64,000 nucleotides of DNA from Apostichopus japonicus (GCF_037975245.1 NC_092571.1:24814564-24878563); one strand, 5' to 3'; counted from the first letter of the stretch, positions 1-14,700 are shown. The notes: a model not told the origin generated them from the letters alone. Made by a program: numbers and translations.

Positions 1-2433
1 ACGAACACGCCCTGCTCAAGGTCGATTGTATTCATCAAAAATATGAAGATTATTGAGTGAGTAATTGATGAATTGTAATCCTCTTCGAAGCATTTAGCCA
101 CCCATTCTCTTTTCAAACTAGTATTAGTCACAGCTAGCAAATAAAAATTTCCAAAGATTCAACTTTTCCTCTCCAATGTTTGAAACGATTTAATTGACGA
201 GTCATGGGAATGATCTACTGTACACAGTGTTGGAGTTTGGTATTGAATAGCATAGAAAACTGTAATAATCAGCAAAACATTTTACCGCATTTTACTTGCA
301 CTGTATTGGACATGAGTAAAGCAAGTCTCTTAGGAAAATCTATGGGGTAAATTTTTTGTTCTGTACTCGCTTGGCAATCATTTGAACAACTACAACCAAT
401 TCTTGTAAGTACATGTGATTTCTGTCCTTTTTTCATCTACGACAAATTTAAGCTCTTAGGATCACTTGTTACTAAAACAAAAAGTACTCCTACAATGTTG
501 CTCTTTTCACACCTGTCTGGTGTATTTGATTTTGCCATCAAACACAAGTAAGTACATAATGAGATTACCTTCCCTATGAATTGTGAGTGGCTTTTTCAAC
601 AATGTTAAAGTGGCTGTATTCTATCTAGAAATCTCTCAATTCAACACTTTGGCACGTATAGTTTTCAATCAATTCATTACTGACTGACTTAAAGGGACAT
701 ACAGAGTCATTGATTGTGACTACCAATATTCATTGTAGACTGCCTGCCTTTCTTATGGATGGCACCATGAAAAACTTCTGATACAAACCTTGTCACAACA
801 TCAATATTGTGTAAGCAGATGCATTTCAAAACTGTTAGATATTGTTTATAACTGGAGGGATTGTCTTTGGGACAGGTTATCATTGACCAGGGGTAATATA
901 AAGTCTTAAAGCGCTTTGAGACCTATCACTGGTGTAAAGCGCTATATAAAAATCAAATATTATTATATTATAACTCTTTTGTGTATGATACTTTTTGACC
1001 AGCTTTCAAATACTTCTCCATTGTCCCTTTAAGGAAACCTCCTCCCTTCCTGTCAACTACAGTACCCCCCCCCCCTTTTCTTCAACCTACAACATGGTAG
1101 CATTAAGTTTGCAGTTTGTTAAATGTAGCATCTCAATCCTGCAGAAATTTTGCTGCAAAATGGATATAAGTGCTTGTTCCCTTTAAAGTTAGACATCACA
1201 GACTGCAGCGTGGTTAGTGGAAAGGCAAATATATCCACAAAAAGTGATAGAATCTGCAATGTTCAAAGCATTGCTGCTTGAGCCTTTTTGGCCTTGTACA
1301 AATAGCACATTTTTGTGTTGTCCTAGTACCTCTTCAGCAATCTGGGCACATTGTTTGTTCTTCTTACTGTTGACTAAAGTCTTGGCGTCTGTTTGCAGAT
1401 CAAGCTGAATATTTGTGTTGACTTCTGCCGTCAGTCTTTTTTTTTTGCTCGGTTTGCGTGTGTTGTGTTGCGGTACTGCAATGGATGAGGCACTAACTGA
1501 TCATTAACAACGCCCTTATGGTAACCATGGCAATGAAAAGTGCTGTTGGTTGTGAGTTATAGTGTTACATTACTGAATGAAATAAGAGCTAGTCATTCTA
1601 ATTAAGTGATGCTATCAATATTTGAAAGAATTCTTTTTCTTTAACGGGGTACAGTATGTATTATAAGAGAGTGAATGAAGAATTGAACCCTGACTGGCTG
1701 ACACCGATATTTGTAATAGGAAATGGAGTCTGGTTGCAACATTCTTTGGTATGCTCTGGTTCACAAGTATTCTAAATCTCTTAGTGTATGAGATTTTAAC
1801 ATTGCAGTGGGCTAGTGAAGAAATCATCCATCTAAGTTTATATGGGGAAATGAAATTTAAGCAAACTAATCTATATTCTGTGAAGTACTGATCTTGCAAG
1901 GATCTATTCGGTGTGATGTCCTTTTGCCCTTTTCTCATTTGGTCCCTTGTTACAGTTAGTTTGGTCCTTACTTGGCACAATGGACCAAACCAAGCTACGT
2001 AATATGAATCGTCATATATCCTCATATGAACGTGAAATCCTTTGGTCTCCTGATGTTGGGCAATCCCTTCGGTATAGTGTACATTTGCGTGGTATATTAT
2101 ATCATTTTGATTAAATGCATAAATGGAGATGAGAGGGGATGGGGGGGGGGTTGGGCTGGGGAAAGAGTGGGAAGTGGTATCACGTGGCTAGACCACTGTG
2201 TGGGTGCACGACATAAATTGACTATAAAGAGGTCATGTGATCTGGATCTGGAGATGTGATCTGGAGATAAACTAAAACCAGGGTTACATTATAAGTGTTC
2301 CATAAGTCGTTGCGACAAGTCTCAAGCCACAAAATAATGCAGCACAAGGTGAATTTGCCGACTCAGGTCCCCAACCTTGGGTAACATGTATCATTCAACA
2401 TTCTTACGCTGAGTATTTTATTTACTTTGACAG
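1..2433. other. Non-coding stretch upstream of first recognised rootletin exon
   Basis: I see no convincing exon here. The short open frames lack splice context and have no recognisable protein. The stretch holds a SINE-type 3' tail at about 885-965, a C run near 1069, and a G run near 2138-2150. The missing start exon of rootletin (about 20 residues by comparison with vertebrate CROCC) could lie here unrecognised or to the left of the window. Confidence 0.6.
885..968 (+). repeat. SINE-type 3' tail
   Basis: Two AAAGCGCT words about 40 bases apart are followed by TATATAAA and an AT-rich (ATT)n end at 955-970. This arrangement is a common 3' tail of SINEs in marine animal genomes. No tRNA-like head is recognisable upstream, so it is a 5'-truncated or decayed copy. 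The family assignment comes from memory of such tails and was not checked against a repeat library. Confidence 0.5.
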
Positions 2434-2730
2434 AAATTAGAAGACACTGTCCTTTCTAACAAAGACAATGAAGAACTGCCTGCACTGAGAGGTGAAGGGG
2501 ACTCGACCACCAAAGTACCCGCGAGGCTCCGCGAGATTCTGACCAAAAACTTCCCGGAGGAGAACGGTCACGAGACAGAAGAGGACATGGCGCTGTCCCA
2601 GAGCTTGTCCTCGGTTCAAGAGGAGAATAGGATGCTCTCGAGTGAGCTGAGCAGAGTGGAGGACCTCCTGGCAGCAAGCAGGGCCGACAGGGATGAACTG
2701 GCCATTAAATACCAGGCCATTGCGGACAGA
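2434..2730 (+). CDS. CROCC: Rootletin exon a (N-terminal domain)
   Basis: The acceptor is tttgacag and the donor is AGA|gtgagt, phase 0 to 0, 99 codons. The reading starts KLEDTVLSNKD and ends with ELSRVEDLLAASRADRDEL then AIKYQAIADR, matching the start of the vertebrate rootletin domain. An internal ATG at 2587 is a possible but unlikely start, because conserved-looking sequence continues upstream of it to the acceptor. Confidence 0.9.
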
Positions 2731-5700
2731 GTGAGTAGAAACTCATACCTCTTCCTCACTCCCCTCCCTCCTCCATCTCCCTCATCTCTCCTGTCCCTTC
2801 CCTCTCCTCAGACTCTGTCCCCTCCCTCACCCATCCCTCCATTTCCCTCATCTGTCCTCTCCCTCCCCTCCCGCCTTCATCTCCCTCATCTCTCCTGTTC
2901 CTACCCTCTCCTCAGACTCTGTCCCCTCCCTCACCCATCCCTCCATTTCCCTCATCTGTCCCTCCACCTCAGTCCCCCTCCCATCTTCCCCTCCCTCATT
3001 TCCCTCTCCACTAAAAGTTATTCAGGTATTAAAATGCCAATTAGTGTAGGCACTGAGCTTTTTCTGAAATAGCTCCATGTTCTTGGCAAGGGAGTGTGTC
3101 AGAGATTTTACTGTGGTGCTGCCTCAGCGAACTGTCGAGATCCAGACCCTAGTGAAAACATAGGTAACTTTGTAAATATGCCTTATTCTGTTACAACTGA
3201 TGCAAGAGTGTAAGGTTGTAAGAAGACAGCCTGTAAAATCATTTGCTTGTAAAATGTCCAAATTCTGGTAAGTTTTGGAAATTTTGCCAGGAACTTGGCA
3301 GTGCCATTTACAACGAGGGAGTGTTAACATATGGATCAGGAAAATTTAAAAAGTATTTTGTCAAAGTGATTTACATTAAGAGGTTATTTCTTATCTAGTT
3401 ATACAGTCTGACTGTCTGAGTGTAACTATCAATGTCTAATTGCCCCCTCATTACCCTCAATCTTTAGCAATCGTCTTCTGTTACAGTTACAGTACTGTAA
3501 ATTTAAGATCCACTTTCAGCCTTGTGTGGAGTGAGCCGATTGTGCTAAAATCCATTTTCAGTTTTCGCTCGTTTTGAATTATTGTTCAATATGACAGATC
3601 TTTCCAGACAGAAAACAGATGGATTGCCTTTGGATGCCAGTTTGTACTTGAAAAAAGACACATTCTTACAGTGTGAACCCTCTGCTTTACATTTTGTGAT
3701 TCTTGCTTCTAACTATTTCATTGCTGCCTTCATCAACTGGTCAATTGATATTCTACTGTTCTGCCTATTTGAGAGTACTCTTGTTTCATACTATTAGTAA
3801 CTGATTACCAGTATAGCCATTTCTCAGAACAATAGAGGATGAAATTGATCAAGTTGCCAGTTATTCTCCTTTGATAACAGCTCCCTTGTTTACTCTTAAA
3901 GACAAATTTAAAAGAAAATCTATAAATCCATTTCCTGTTTTGTCACCATTCCTTTTCATTCAATTGGATTAACCTTAGTGACCGACACGCTTCTATCCCT
4001 TAAGTAGCAATCTCGTATTGTACTCCGCACCTTCTCCAGCTGGGAAGCTTCAAGGGTATATCCTTGGCTAATTGTATGCAACCCTTTTAAATAACAATGG
4101 AAGCTGCTCCAAAGATTTCGCCTGTGACAGACTATTTATATCACCAGCTCATCCCTATGAGACGAGGACGGCATCGTGATGGGAATACAATACATGAGGT
4201 CCCTGGATCGGGCATTGGCATTGAAAGAACAAAGGAGACATGATAAAAATCCAGCAACAATTCACAATAATATGAAGAACATGATTAATTTTACATTCCA
4301 AAACAGTACATGAGAGGATGATGAGAGCGTGACATAAATTTTTAATCATTTGATGCCGGTGTATCAGACAGTTGGACAAAGTTCTGTTGAAGATGTCAAA
4401 GCTGATATTCTATTTCACCGCTCGAGAAGACCCATCGTAAACAGTTTTTGTATCAATCCCTTTCAAGTTCTGCAGTGAAAACCAGCACAGCGCTCAATTT
4501 GTCACTCTATTGTCATGTAAATTAGCAAGTCTCCTCTCCCCAGTGGCGTCTTCCTTTTCAATGGTCGCGGTGTGAATGGAGTAGCAACTTCACAACATCA
4601 ATTACATGTATTGAGGATGCCTCTTAAGTCTGGAGAAAAATCAATAAATCTCTTTTTACTTCTTCTTTGCATCATGGACCAGAAGAGGAGGAGTGATGCT
4701 CCTCTGTGTATGAATTCAAATGTTTGTTAATATTCAAACTTCATCGTAACACTCTGTAATCTGACAGACTCTTACTCATTCAGTGTATATATATATCTTT
4801 TAATTAGGAAGTGAAGACATTTTTTGTTTGTTGAAGATTAGAAAGTGATTTCAAGGGAGAGTTTTTGATAACATTTTCTGTAAGAGGATGGAGAGTGGAG
4901 AAGATGAAGATGTTTTCTCGGAGGATCAGTCGCAGAACGGTGGATATGTGAAATCTAGGGTGCAACAAGCAAGTAGCACAGTTTATGTTTGTGTTCTTTG
5001 CACTTATTCCATTTTCTCAGTTTTCCTTAATTTTGCAAAAAGTTTTGCACTTTTTGGAAAATTGTCTCTTTTGCTCCTTTTCTTCCCTGTTTGCATTAAC
5101 TGATGTGTGATTGTGTCTCAGTCTGTATTCTGTGTATATCTAGTGTATTCAGTTCATTAGTAAATCATTTGTAGTTCTATATTATGTACAGTAAAACTCA
5201 CTGGAAAGACTTTTTGTATTCAGTTTAAGAGGCATTCTGTGTTGAAATTAAATAAATAGTTTGAAGTTGAATCATAAGCACTGCACAATCATTGGTGCTG
5301 AGCATTCGGTATTACTGTAAGGGGAATTTAAGTCCACTGTGTCAGTGAGGCATTGATTTTGGGCTAAATAGCTTTTAAGATGATGTGCATGTTTACTACT
5401 GAGGTGGCTGCCTTATACTTTATGTACTACATGGCCCTCCTCACATTCCAGATTTGCAATAAATCAAGGCCCAGCCTTGAAAATTTTGGGGAAAATTATA
5501 TGATCAGCTAAGTACTAGGTATAAGTTTAATATTTGCAGATTTAATTTTTACACTGCTATTTAATTTGTACGTTGCTACTATAAGTGATTCTGTTGGTTT
5601 CATTGTGTGATGTTTGTGATACACACCAGCTCAGATATTTTATATTGTCATTGGTCAATATGAAGAAAGCTTTATTGCAAGGAAAAGGGAAAAATGAGAA

Positions 5701-8700
5701 AATAAAGTGTACTTTATTTGATTTTGAAGGCAAAATAGCAACAAAACAAGATTAGAGAAATTGTTATAGATTTAGTTTAAGACTGTTTCTAAGCATACTA
5801 TAAAGATTAAATAGATGATTTGAAATGGGATAAAAGTTGTGTATAATGTGGTCATGTGTACACAGTTTTGCTGTTCTATTTTGTAGTTCATTGGCTCTAC
5901 TGTACATCCAGTGGCACTGAAGATAGCAAATTGAATTTACCGTCCTATAAAAGTTTCCTCTCCAGGCCCTAAAGTCTGTTAAATTTATTGGTCAGGGAGG
6001 CTGAGAAAGTTTTTCATGTGTCATTAAGCATTGGAAAGGGGTAAAAGTTGTCGATAAATGGTCGTTTGTACTGTATACTGTACAAGTTGGGTGTTCTTGT
6101 CAAATGTAGTTCATTGGCTACCTACCTCCAGTGGCACTTAAGATAGCAACTTAAATGGACCATCCTATAAAAGTCTCCTTCCTTACATATTATCCTTTCC
6201 TACATATTATCCTTTCTTACATATTATCCTTTCTTACATATTATCCTTTCTACATATTACCAGTCGGGAGATCAAAAATTGTTCATTTATCATTCACAAT
6301 TTAATCATTTAGCAAACAATAGGCTTAACTGTTGAAAATTACATTATGTCTGTGTGTGTCTCTGATTGTTGTTTCTTGAAACTTTGAACTCCTTTTAACT
6401 TTCTGTGTCTTTCCTCTTCTCAATAGATGTTGCATATATTCTTTGTTGACCTTTGACCTGTCCGTTCAAGGTCATGCAGAGTACCATATTCTGCACCAGA
6501 CTACCATGGCTTTGCAAATTGCTTTTTTTTGGCGGTGAATTAAATTTCATAGCTGCGTCCAAGAAAGATGTGCAGGAATAATTTAGCGTTCACATATTTG
6601 TTTAGCAGTTTTGGAGGTTCTGAATTTCTGAGGTTCTGAGGTTCTATTCCTGAGGTTCTGAGGTTCTATTAATATTAAACGCTATGGTTTCTGATATCCA
6701 TGCACAGAAGCTCTCTTTTCACAACTGTCACTCTGTATTTATAAACTCATTAACCTTGACCTTCACTAGTCATCTGTCTATAATCCATTCATTGCTTTGA
6801 TAGGAAATGTACAATTGGGAAGTAGATGTTTTTAATAGTCAATGCTGGTGAAACTGTATGGCCATTTCTGCCCCCCCTTTCCTCCCCTTCCCTTAAACCT
6901 CTTCCCAATCCATCACTTGTACACCATGGATTGTAATTCTCACTGTATTACATCAAAATGATACATTGTTATACTGGGATAAACAATGGGGTTATCTTTG
7001 CGACTACCACATACTTTATCCCATGATCCTCCACCATCCTGGGTTTTGCCGGGCTGTATCCCTGTGTTTAATCTATGGGGGAGCCTAAGGCTATATGGCC
7101 AACCATGGTTCACAACTTCACATACAATAGACCCTTGAATCGTTCGCTCTTTTTCTGATCGCTCTTTGGAACCTGGAGCATTTCTTCGAGTCGGTCACTC
7201 TTTCTTGTGTGTCTTTATATTCTTCATGTGCACTCACCTGAACTTTGACATTTTAATATAACATTTGCACCAACACACGTACACAAACCTGTGCTACTTG
7301 CTGTTAGCGATGGTGGGTTCAATGAGAGCGAACAATGTATCTATATACCTCACAGTGGGAGGACGCAATCAGCTTGAATAGAGGAGTCTCTCGCTCGCTG
7401 GACGACTACAACTCGGAGATCAACCATTTCATCCGGAGAGGAGAGAGACGGTACTCAGACATGACCACCGGGATCAGTCCAACTCACTCTCGTAACGGTT
7501 CAGCCTCTCCAAGGAGGTTCTCTGAACCAGTCGTGACACTAGATCCCGCACCGGTTACGAACTCGATGCCGAGTGAACTAGAACCTCATTTTGAAGAAGA
7601 TGAAGAAGAAGAACAGGAGGAAGATGAAGATGAGGAAGAAGAAGAAGAGATTGAAACTCAAGCTACCAATCATCATTCTGAGAGATATTTTTTAGAGGGC
7701 GAAAATGGCATCAATGGAGATGAATCTTTTTATTTAAACAATGAAGGAGCCCTGGAAGTAGAAGCTAAATCATGCGAAACAAAAGAGGTGGTGTGCCCTT
7801 GATTTTACTTCACTTTTATAAAAGAAATTCATGGCATGGAAGTTAATTTTTCGACCTACATAGACTATGTTACCTGCTTTGTTGTGGGACTACACATCAT
7901 TGATGGCAAGATTCTGTTTCATCTGTTTTCCTCTAAGTACTACAAGGCTTACAAGCTGCAGTTACATGTAATATTATGAGACCTGGTTATTGCTATGCCC
8001 TGGGTCGATAAAAAATTTACTTATTTAGGGTTATCTCCACAAAAGTAGTTAAAAAAATGAGTACAATGGCAAATGAGTAGAATTGAACATTATTACGAAA
8101 AAAGTAGACCATGTTTAATCAATGGATGTGATCGACAGAATCTATCTCCTTTACTTAAAGCTGAAGTTTAGCGCTAGCATAAAAATACTTAAACTATTTT
8201 TATTTTTTATTCCCGCAAACATGAAGTTTTTATTGACTTTAGCACACAGCGTGTCTTCTTGTAAAACAGGTTAGCTGTATGATGGAACAAATAAACAATA
8301 TCTGACCAAACTTTTGTGCGAAAAAATATCAATCCTGATTTCATTGACGTCACTGCATTGTTTGCAGGGATAGAAACACCATTGCTGGGATGTGAAGAAA
8401 AAAATGTGAAAAAAAAAACTCGTCTGCAAATATTGATTCTTTGCAGTTGGTGTTTTGTTTTTAAAAAGGACAATTTTTAAGGAAAGCTCTAGCCTCTATC
8501 ACTTTGAGCTGTTGCTGTATTTTGTCAATATTTAATATTGGCACATACATGTACAAACAGATCATGCAAATTTTGCATAAAAAGCTTTGCAGCCTCTTTT
8601 TGACACTTTAATACAATAGATTTTATACAGCTGAGTAAGGTACTGTAATGTATCCACCTTGCAGTTAAATTTATTATCTTTAACAGCATAATGGAACAGG

Positions 8701-11700
8701 GACAGGAAGGAAACAGCTTAGAATTTATCTTTTGTGTGATTTAGAATCCAAACACATATATCTTTTGACAACAGTGCTGCAATGGTTTGTACTGTATGAT
8801 ATACAATGCATGCTTAGTATACCAGCTTCCTCTGTATCAAATGTCAGGAAGAAGATTTCTGCATGAAATACAAGTCTTGTTGTGTACTATTGGACTTATC
8901 AGTATTTAGTGCATTTAAACCTGTGAACGATGATCTATGGCCAAACGATTAACGAGGTGAAATTAATTTTAACGTTGCAAGAATTCTATTCGCTGGAGAA
9001 CTGACCACAGACATGTATAGTCCTCAGGTAAGGTCAACCGTGTTGCAAGCAGAAATCAATCAATTTCGGGGCAAGAACTTGAAAGCGGGGATGTTCTAAA
9101 ATTGCTGAAAATCCTGATTCCTTTACCCTTCTTTTAATACGTTTTTAATCCATTCTGCCTCTTAGTATATGCAGGTTGATGCTTTGAAGTACAGCATCTT
9201 CCATTAATACCTTGAGGCTTGTGGGCTCAGCATCCTGAGTTTGTAAACTTTTAAGTGAAATAATTATAATAATTATGAAAATTTGTTTGTTTGCATTTAA
9301 TAGGTGAACAGTGTTTGTATAATTTGTCCTTCTCACGTGCAGCTGGAACATTCGTACAAGTCGGAGGGTGGCATTGATAGAGAACGGGAAGAACAGAACA
9401 GGAATCTCGTATCTCAGAATGTTGAACTGCGGAGGAAACTTGAGGAAGAACATGCCAGCTACAAAAGAAAACTACAGGCTTACCAGGATGGACAGCAAAG
9501 ACAGGCACAACTGGTACAAAAACTTCAAGCAAAGGTAGGATTTTTACACCAGTAACTCTCACTAATTAATATAAAGAGTAGGATTAATGTGAAGAGTATG
9601 ATATATTTAAAGCTCAGTTACTTTCACTAATTAATGTAAGAAGGAGAAAGGGGGTGGGGGTTATGTAATGTATGGAAAGCAGTAGCCAGAAAGGGTGAGG
9701 GCAGGGCAGGGTGAGGGTTTCTTAGTCGGTGTATGGCCAATTTTAGTGTGAACTTCTTTGAACATACCCAAGCTGTTTGGTGAAACAAGAATTACTGCAT
9801 ACTGTGGGTGTGTCCACTTGCCACTTCTGCCGAAGTGGGATTACTGTGGCTGGTCAGTATTCGTTTCAGGGAAGGACCCAGTGGTAATTTGGGCACATTG
9901 AAATGGAAACAAACCAGGGTAGCATACCATTTAATTTTCAGGCTAATATGCTAAGGAGGTTTTTGCCTATAGGCTAAAACAATTAAAATAATTATATCTG
10001 GTAGAGTATGTTTAATTTAATTTTTTCTAATATATTTAATTGGACAAGTTAGCTATTTAAGAGCACTGCAAAAATGCATATATTTATCTAGGTCAGATAA
10101 TTTAGTGGCACAAATAGGATATAATATTTATACTTCGCCTTATTTATTGCCATTTTTAGTTTTTTATATTAAAAGTTTTATTTAAGATTTTCCTGAATTC
10201 ATTTCATTTTAACTGAACCAGAACCAGTACCACAATAAAGAAATTTCATCATACTAATACACTAGAATTCAAAGTATATAACAAATATCACTTTCTTGTG
10301 AAAGAAAGTAGCAGTAAAGATTTGGGTGGACAGGGGTGGTGGGCAGGAGTCTCTACAATGAACAAACCCTGAGATGGAAAAAGAAAACAAATGCTGAAGG
10401 ATGGTTCAGCAGCTTATCAAAATATGGCTCCAAAAAGTGAAATATTTACATGACAAATTTCTTTTTCTCTACAGGTCTTACAGTACAAGAGAAAGTGTGG
10501 AGACTTAGAGTCTCAACTGAGGGATAAATCTTTAGAAACAGATAGAAATTCCTTGACTGTGAGTTTTGAAACTTGTCCTTTTCAATGAAAAAATGATTTA
10601 TTTAGAAAAAAAGACTTTTACTGCATATGTTGGTATGCTAGCTAATCGCTGAAAAGAATCCAGTATTTATTTTAAGACAGTGATGCTGTAGGTCATCTCG
10701 CACTGCAAGTAGAACTTATTCTGCAATTTTTAAACAGAGAAATATTTCTCAGACAATTTGTCAATTTCGACAACATGCACGTAAACTCTTTTAGAGGATT
10801 CCCAGATTTAGCGGGGTTTCTTCCATAATCATGTTCCACTTCTCACCAGATTCACCCATCGTACTTGAACACATTTTCCTTTCAAGACCTCTAAAATTTG
10901 TGCTCCCCCCCAAACCTGAGATGCAGTTTGCATGCATTCAAATGTTATGCTAGTTAGACAACTTAACTACAGTGAAACTTTGTAGGTGTAAGGTAATTTT
11001 GAATATTTGTATTGAAAGGCAACAGAGAGGTTGTCAGGATTTTAAAATGTTTGTTGTGAATGTGATGTTAATGTCAGAGATAAAAATGATTTAGTTACTT
11101 TGTCATTTTTACATTATGGTGAGAGATATCATGCTTGTGTGTACACCTCAGTATTTTGTTCGCAAGGAACTTGTGGCCACTTTGTGAAGAACAAACTTAC
11201 TTTTCTTAGCCAGCGATCTCACAGTAGATTAAATGGACTTAGGAATGACACTTTTACAAGTACTGTGGAGGAACTCATTATACTTTCATGCACACACCTA
11301 GGATATATATTCGTTCAGTGTAACCTCTTTTCATTTTTCATCAATAGAACATTGTAAACACACTTCATGTTTTAACGTTTCATCTAAAGTTGTTTCCAGC
11401 TATAATGACTCTTCTCTGTAGTATAATTATCTGTTACTTTTGCAGAGAATAATTTTAGTGTTCAGACTACTTGTAGCAGTGTTGAAGTCACCCAAATTTT
11501 TCTCTTTTAAAACAAGTTGGTTTCTGTGTACAAACTCTGCTGGACATCTCCCCCCTTGTAAAGCCAGTTGCACATCTCCCATAGCATTTTGCTATGTGAT
11601 ACTGGTTAATTTTATCTCCGGAATTTGGAGTAAAAAGTGATCTTTTTTGTTTGTTTCCATTCCTAGCTTCAGTCACAGTCTGACAGTCTTCAAAGCCAGC

Positions 11701-14700
11701 TCGAAGACGTTGAGCGAAAACTCCAGGAGAGGGAAAAGGAACATTCGTCAGATCTGGAGAGCACCCTCATTAGATTAGAGGAAGAACAACAGAGGTAATT
11801 AGGCTTATTATAGTGGCTAATTAACAAGAATCACAAAACATATCAGTTTTTCCTTAAATAAGTTATCCATGATCGTGATCATGTTTGGTGACCTCTTACA
11901 GTAACAACTTGGTTTGAACTTTTAAATGTCTTCTCTGTGGTAAAGATCTTTTCGTACTCCAACACATAAATGTTCTTTTTGTGTTGCTTTACAACGAAAG
12001 TTGGTATCATCGCAACGACTGACTCGTTCGCAGGGAAACAGAGAAACCAAAGTTATCAAACTCACAAAAGTTGAACCTCTGATGTTTGTGAGAAACATAC
12101 CTGAACAAACCAGTTAGCTATTAATGACACCCTTAATTTACAATTTTGCTCTGATCGTATGATGTATATTTATTGCTAATTCTCTGTGGTTTCTGCTCTT
12201 TCATCATTGATCAATGGTAGCATTGGGCTCTGGAAATTTCTTAGAATTTTGCAACATGATCATAAGCCAAATCAGAGATTTACTTCTTAAAAAGCAAGTG
12301 CTTGAAAGTTTGTGTTTTTTGGAATTAAAATGTAATGAGTACATTGATTAACAATGCACAAGACAATACTATGAGGGCAAATGTTTAAGAATTTTAAGAC
12401 CTGTGTAGGTTTGGTAAATATAATACCAGCTTTGGGCACTTAAAACTTCCCTTTCGGTGGATCTTAGGTCTATCACTATTAATGTCTTATTTCAGTATCT
12501 CCAAAGTAATTGAGGGTGATACCAATGTATTATTGTTTGGTGGTTTGAGTTACAATGGAATCTGAATTTGATGTTACGGACAATTAGTCATCTTGGACGA
12601 TTGGACAATCATTAAAATTGCAATAGAATATCAGGACATTGGAAATGTACACATTCCCTTTGAAACCTCAATAGTTCTAGTATCACATCATAGTGAGTTA
12701 ACTCTTTCATTCTTACATGGTTCCCAAAATTCGCAATACCATCAAGGTTATATACATTCAAATTTTGCTCACTTTCGTCTCGATAGGAGTACTAGCCTTG
12801 CTCAGGTCAACTCTATGCTAAGGGAACAGCTGGATCAAGCGACTGAAGCTAACCAAACCCTAAACGAAAACTTACAAAAACTGACGGGGGAAATTTCCAC
12901 CACCAAAGGTGAATTCGAAGAGAGAGAAAATGAGTGGCGGGAAGAAGAAAAGGTAAAAAAACACATTATTATTAATATTTAAGTTTGTTAAATTACTTGT
13001 TTATTTGTCCAAACTCCCAATGTTGCACTTTTCCAAATCTACATAGTTTATAAAGTTTCCGGTCTCTACTGTAACATTGGTTGTTCTTGTTTTTCTGGTT
13101 GTTCTAGAGTTATTACAGTAATGATTCTTTCTACCACAAAAAATTGACAAAATGTTTTACAATTTTATTGCAAAAACAGTGATCAATTACAAAACTATTT
13201 CGTAATAACAGTCCTCATTTTTAAGAAATGTAACGTTAAAACTTACACAAGAGTTGTAACCATATTTTGTATCAGTTGGCAAACCACTGGTGGGGCAATA
13301 GTTTCAACCTGGATGCAATTTTCTTGGGCACCTGAGGTTTTCAAAACCCTGGCCTGCAGATCCCTATAATACTAGAGAAATGTTTCTTTAAATTCAGCTG
13401 AAACAATGAAGTAGAAGAATGGCAGTTTTTCAGTCGTATATAGCATACATGGGATAGGATAATAGTGCCTACATGTAATAGGATATTACATTTTATAGGG
13501 TAATAGGGCATAAATGTGATAGGATAATAGGGCCTACATTTTATAGGATAATAGGGCCTACATTTTATATGATAATAGGGCCTACATGTAATAGGATAAT
13601 AGGACCTACCTGTACATGTGATAGGATAATTCAACAGGGCAGATGGACAATATGTGTGCAGAATGTTCTGAACTTTGTTTTGTCATTGGAACCGCTATAT
13701 TTGGTGCAGCCCACAGATGGGATACAAAATTTCACTGTGGCTGATATGATCGATTTCATACTTACCCCTGTTCTAAACAAACAACTTGATTCCTTTATCC
13801 TGACAGTCTTTCAACGACTATTTCAACAATGAACACAACCGTCTTCTGTCCCTCTGGAGGAGCGTGGTGGACTTCCGTCGGTCTTATGGTGAAATGAAGA
13901 CTGCCACTGAAAGGTAAAAATATTACACACTAATTACTACTTTATTCCTAAATCTGATCCGTGTCTCAATCATTCTGAGAAGTTCTTCTTACTTCTGTTA
14001 ATTTCAAAAAACTATGGTCTTTTTTGTTGATTGCTTTTTATGACTTATCAGACTTATTATGACTGTGTTTTTTCTTTGACTGTTTTTCGTCTTTTTTCCC
14101 TTGATTATCATCAGGGAATTGGCTCAGATCCGTGCAGACATGACAAAAACGGGTCGCGACGTCCATTCTGCTTGCGCTACCGTCGACACCAACCTGCGGG
14201 CCTCCGACCCGTCCTATCAGCTAGAGCAAGAGAAACTGGAGAGGATGCAACTGCAGACCCAGCTGAGGGAGAAAGTGAAAGACCTGATAGAGGCAGAGGG
14301 GAGATTTAATGCAGAGAGGGAACAACTACAGGCTAAGTAGGTTCACCACAGAGCTCTGAATCAGATGGGTAGTTTTGATGCTGTTAAGGGTCCAAGTGGA
14401 TCCAATAATTCAAGAAATAAATTAGGAGTTAAGAAAGGAGCGCACAATTTTTCATTGACTTTAGTAATAAACATCCTGTGATGAATGTTAGCACCTAACA
14501 GGGTAAACAGAATGTTACCTCATTTGGGATGTATGATTGTAGTTGATATGAAAAGAGAAAAGCCAAGTGAAACTGATGTCGCAAGGACATTACGGGAACA
14601 AAACGAAAATGACTTTCAAAGCCACAATGAGTCGCAAAAGGACTTGTTAACTCTTTTCGTGGATGTATAATTTCTTTGTCACAAGTATTTCTGTCACACC

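Noticed and set aside
2731..3072. Continuation of the first rootletin exon into a Pro/Leu/Ser-rich tail.
   Set aside because: The donor AGA|gtgagt is strong and the next exon joins in phase with conserved sequence. The tail is the CT-rich repeat.
6178..6260. Possible CRISPR-like regular repeat.
   Set aside because: Units are directly adjacent with no spacers, in a eukaryotic intron. It is a simple tandem repeat.
13341..13634. Minus-strand frame with repeated YYPIKCRP.
   Set aside because: It is antisense of the GGATAATAGGGCCTACAT repeat.
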